Assembly: GCA_002423325.1 (NCBI GenBank)
Contig: DIVQ01000100.1
Location: 13,486-20,510, forward strand
From: Anaerolineales bacterium UBA6128
GTDB taxonomy: Bacteria > Chloroflexota > Anaerolineae > UBA1429
Direction: 5' to 3'
Length of the DNA: 7,025 nt
Shown piece by piece: positions 6,711 to 7,025 of the stretch. Numbering within the stretch: position 1 is the first letter of the stretch; every line of letters starts with the position of its first letter. Under the pieces are notes generated by a model. The model saw nothing but the letters and a program-made list of their open reading frames with translations. It was not told where the DNA came from and ran no database searches. The translations under genes were made by a program, and so were the position numbers.

Positions 6711-7025
6711 ATGAAGCTCAAGATAACCAAGGTCGAACCGATTCTGTTGAACCTGCCGTTCTCGTGCGAGCGACAGGCCAAGCACATGCACCGGGCGAGC
6801 ACGCACGGCGAGCGGGTGTGCATCTGGCGCGTGGAGACGGATGCCGGCATCGTCGGCTACGGCGACAACCATGGTGGGGCCGAGTCGATCGCCGACCTGG
6901 TGGGCAAGAACCTGTTCGATTATCTCTACGACGACACGGTCGGAGACGGGCTGCAGGTGGCGCTGCTGGACGCCGCGGGCAAGGCGCTGGAGGTGCCGGT
7001 CTATCGGCTGCTGGGCGAAAAGGTG
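6711..7025 (+). CDS. Enolase-superfamily (mandelate racemase/muconate lactonizing type) enzyme, N-terminal part
   Basis: An open frame of 105 codons running off the right edge. The product begins MKLKITKVEPILLNLPF, the usual first strand of the capping domain in this family. It continues with ERVCIWRVETDAGIVGYGD (34-52), where family members have a strand plus TDAG(I/V)xGxGE-like turn, and ALLDAAGKALEVPVYRLLG (84-102), the well-known segment at the junction with the barrel. Only the N-terminal capping domain is present here. The metal-binding and acid/base residues of the barrel lie outside the window, so no reaction can be assigned. Relatives include acid-sugar dehydratases, racemases and cycloisomerases, and the lyase and carbohydrate-binding neighbours favour a sugar-acid dehydratase. 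The stretch between the GYGD turn and the ALLDAAGK helix seems shorter than usual. Probably co-transcribed with the CBM9-like gene. Confidence 0.85.
   Translation, partial: MKLKITKVEPILLNLPFSCERQAKHMHRASTHGERVCIWRVETDAGIVGYGDNHGGAESIADLVGKNLFDYLYDDTVGDGLQVALLDAAGKALEVPVYRLLGEKV

Noticed and set aside
6453..6872. 139-codon minus-strand open frame across the 6621-6710 spacer
   Set aside because: It overlaps the ends of two supported plus-strand genes, and no domain is visible.

Overview
The window reads as a GC-rich bacterial chromosome segment (a short AT-rich patch sits at 121-180, where 19 of 60 bases are G or C). It joins a housekeeping block to the edge of what looks like a carbohydrate or acid-sugar catabolic locus. 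Shine-Dalgarno sites and sigma70-type -35/-10 boxes are easy to see, so it is bacterial. The DNA polymerase I and ArgS sequences have a flavour that reminds me of Chloroflexota, but this is an impression from motif wording and not a placement. Nothing suggests a plasmid, phage or mobile element.

Layout. Positions 1-64 (minus) hold a tRNA-Val(UAC) gene cut by the left edge, with its own promoter at 89-117. Positions 187-1851 (minus) are argS. Positions 1857-4610 (minus) are polA, with a GTG start and its own promoter at 4638-4665. polA and argS are only 5 bp apart and very likely form one transcript in the order polA-argS. Positions 4709-5608 (minus) encode a dihydrodipicolinate synthase/N-acetylneuraminate lyase family protein that keeps the Schiff-base lysine but has lost other hallmark residues. 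A 193-bp divergent intergenic region (5609-5801) carries a near-consensus promoter for that gene and a weaker candidate facing right. Positions 5802-6620 (plus) encode a CBM9-like carbohydrate-binding-domain protein. Position 6711 to the right edge (plus) is the start of an enolase-superfamily (mandelate racemase/muconate lactonizing type) enzyme.

How the genes work together. polA, argS and tRNA-Val are housekeeping genes. The right half pairs a class-I-aldolase-type lyase, a carbohydrate-binding-type protein and an enolase-superfamily enzyme around one divergent promoter region. Acid-sugar dehydratases of the enolase superfamily make 2-keto-3-deoxy sugar acids, and DHDPS-family lyases or dehydratases commonly process them. 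The cluster is therefore plausibly a small sugar-acid utilisation locus. The substrate cannot be read from the sequence, and both the lyase active site and the short N-terminal domain of the enolase-type protein are non-standard. I found no CRISPR array, insertion sequence, clear intrinsic terminator or wholly unknown gene. The most unusual elements are the divergent lyase and the question of where the CBM9-like protein is located.
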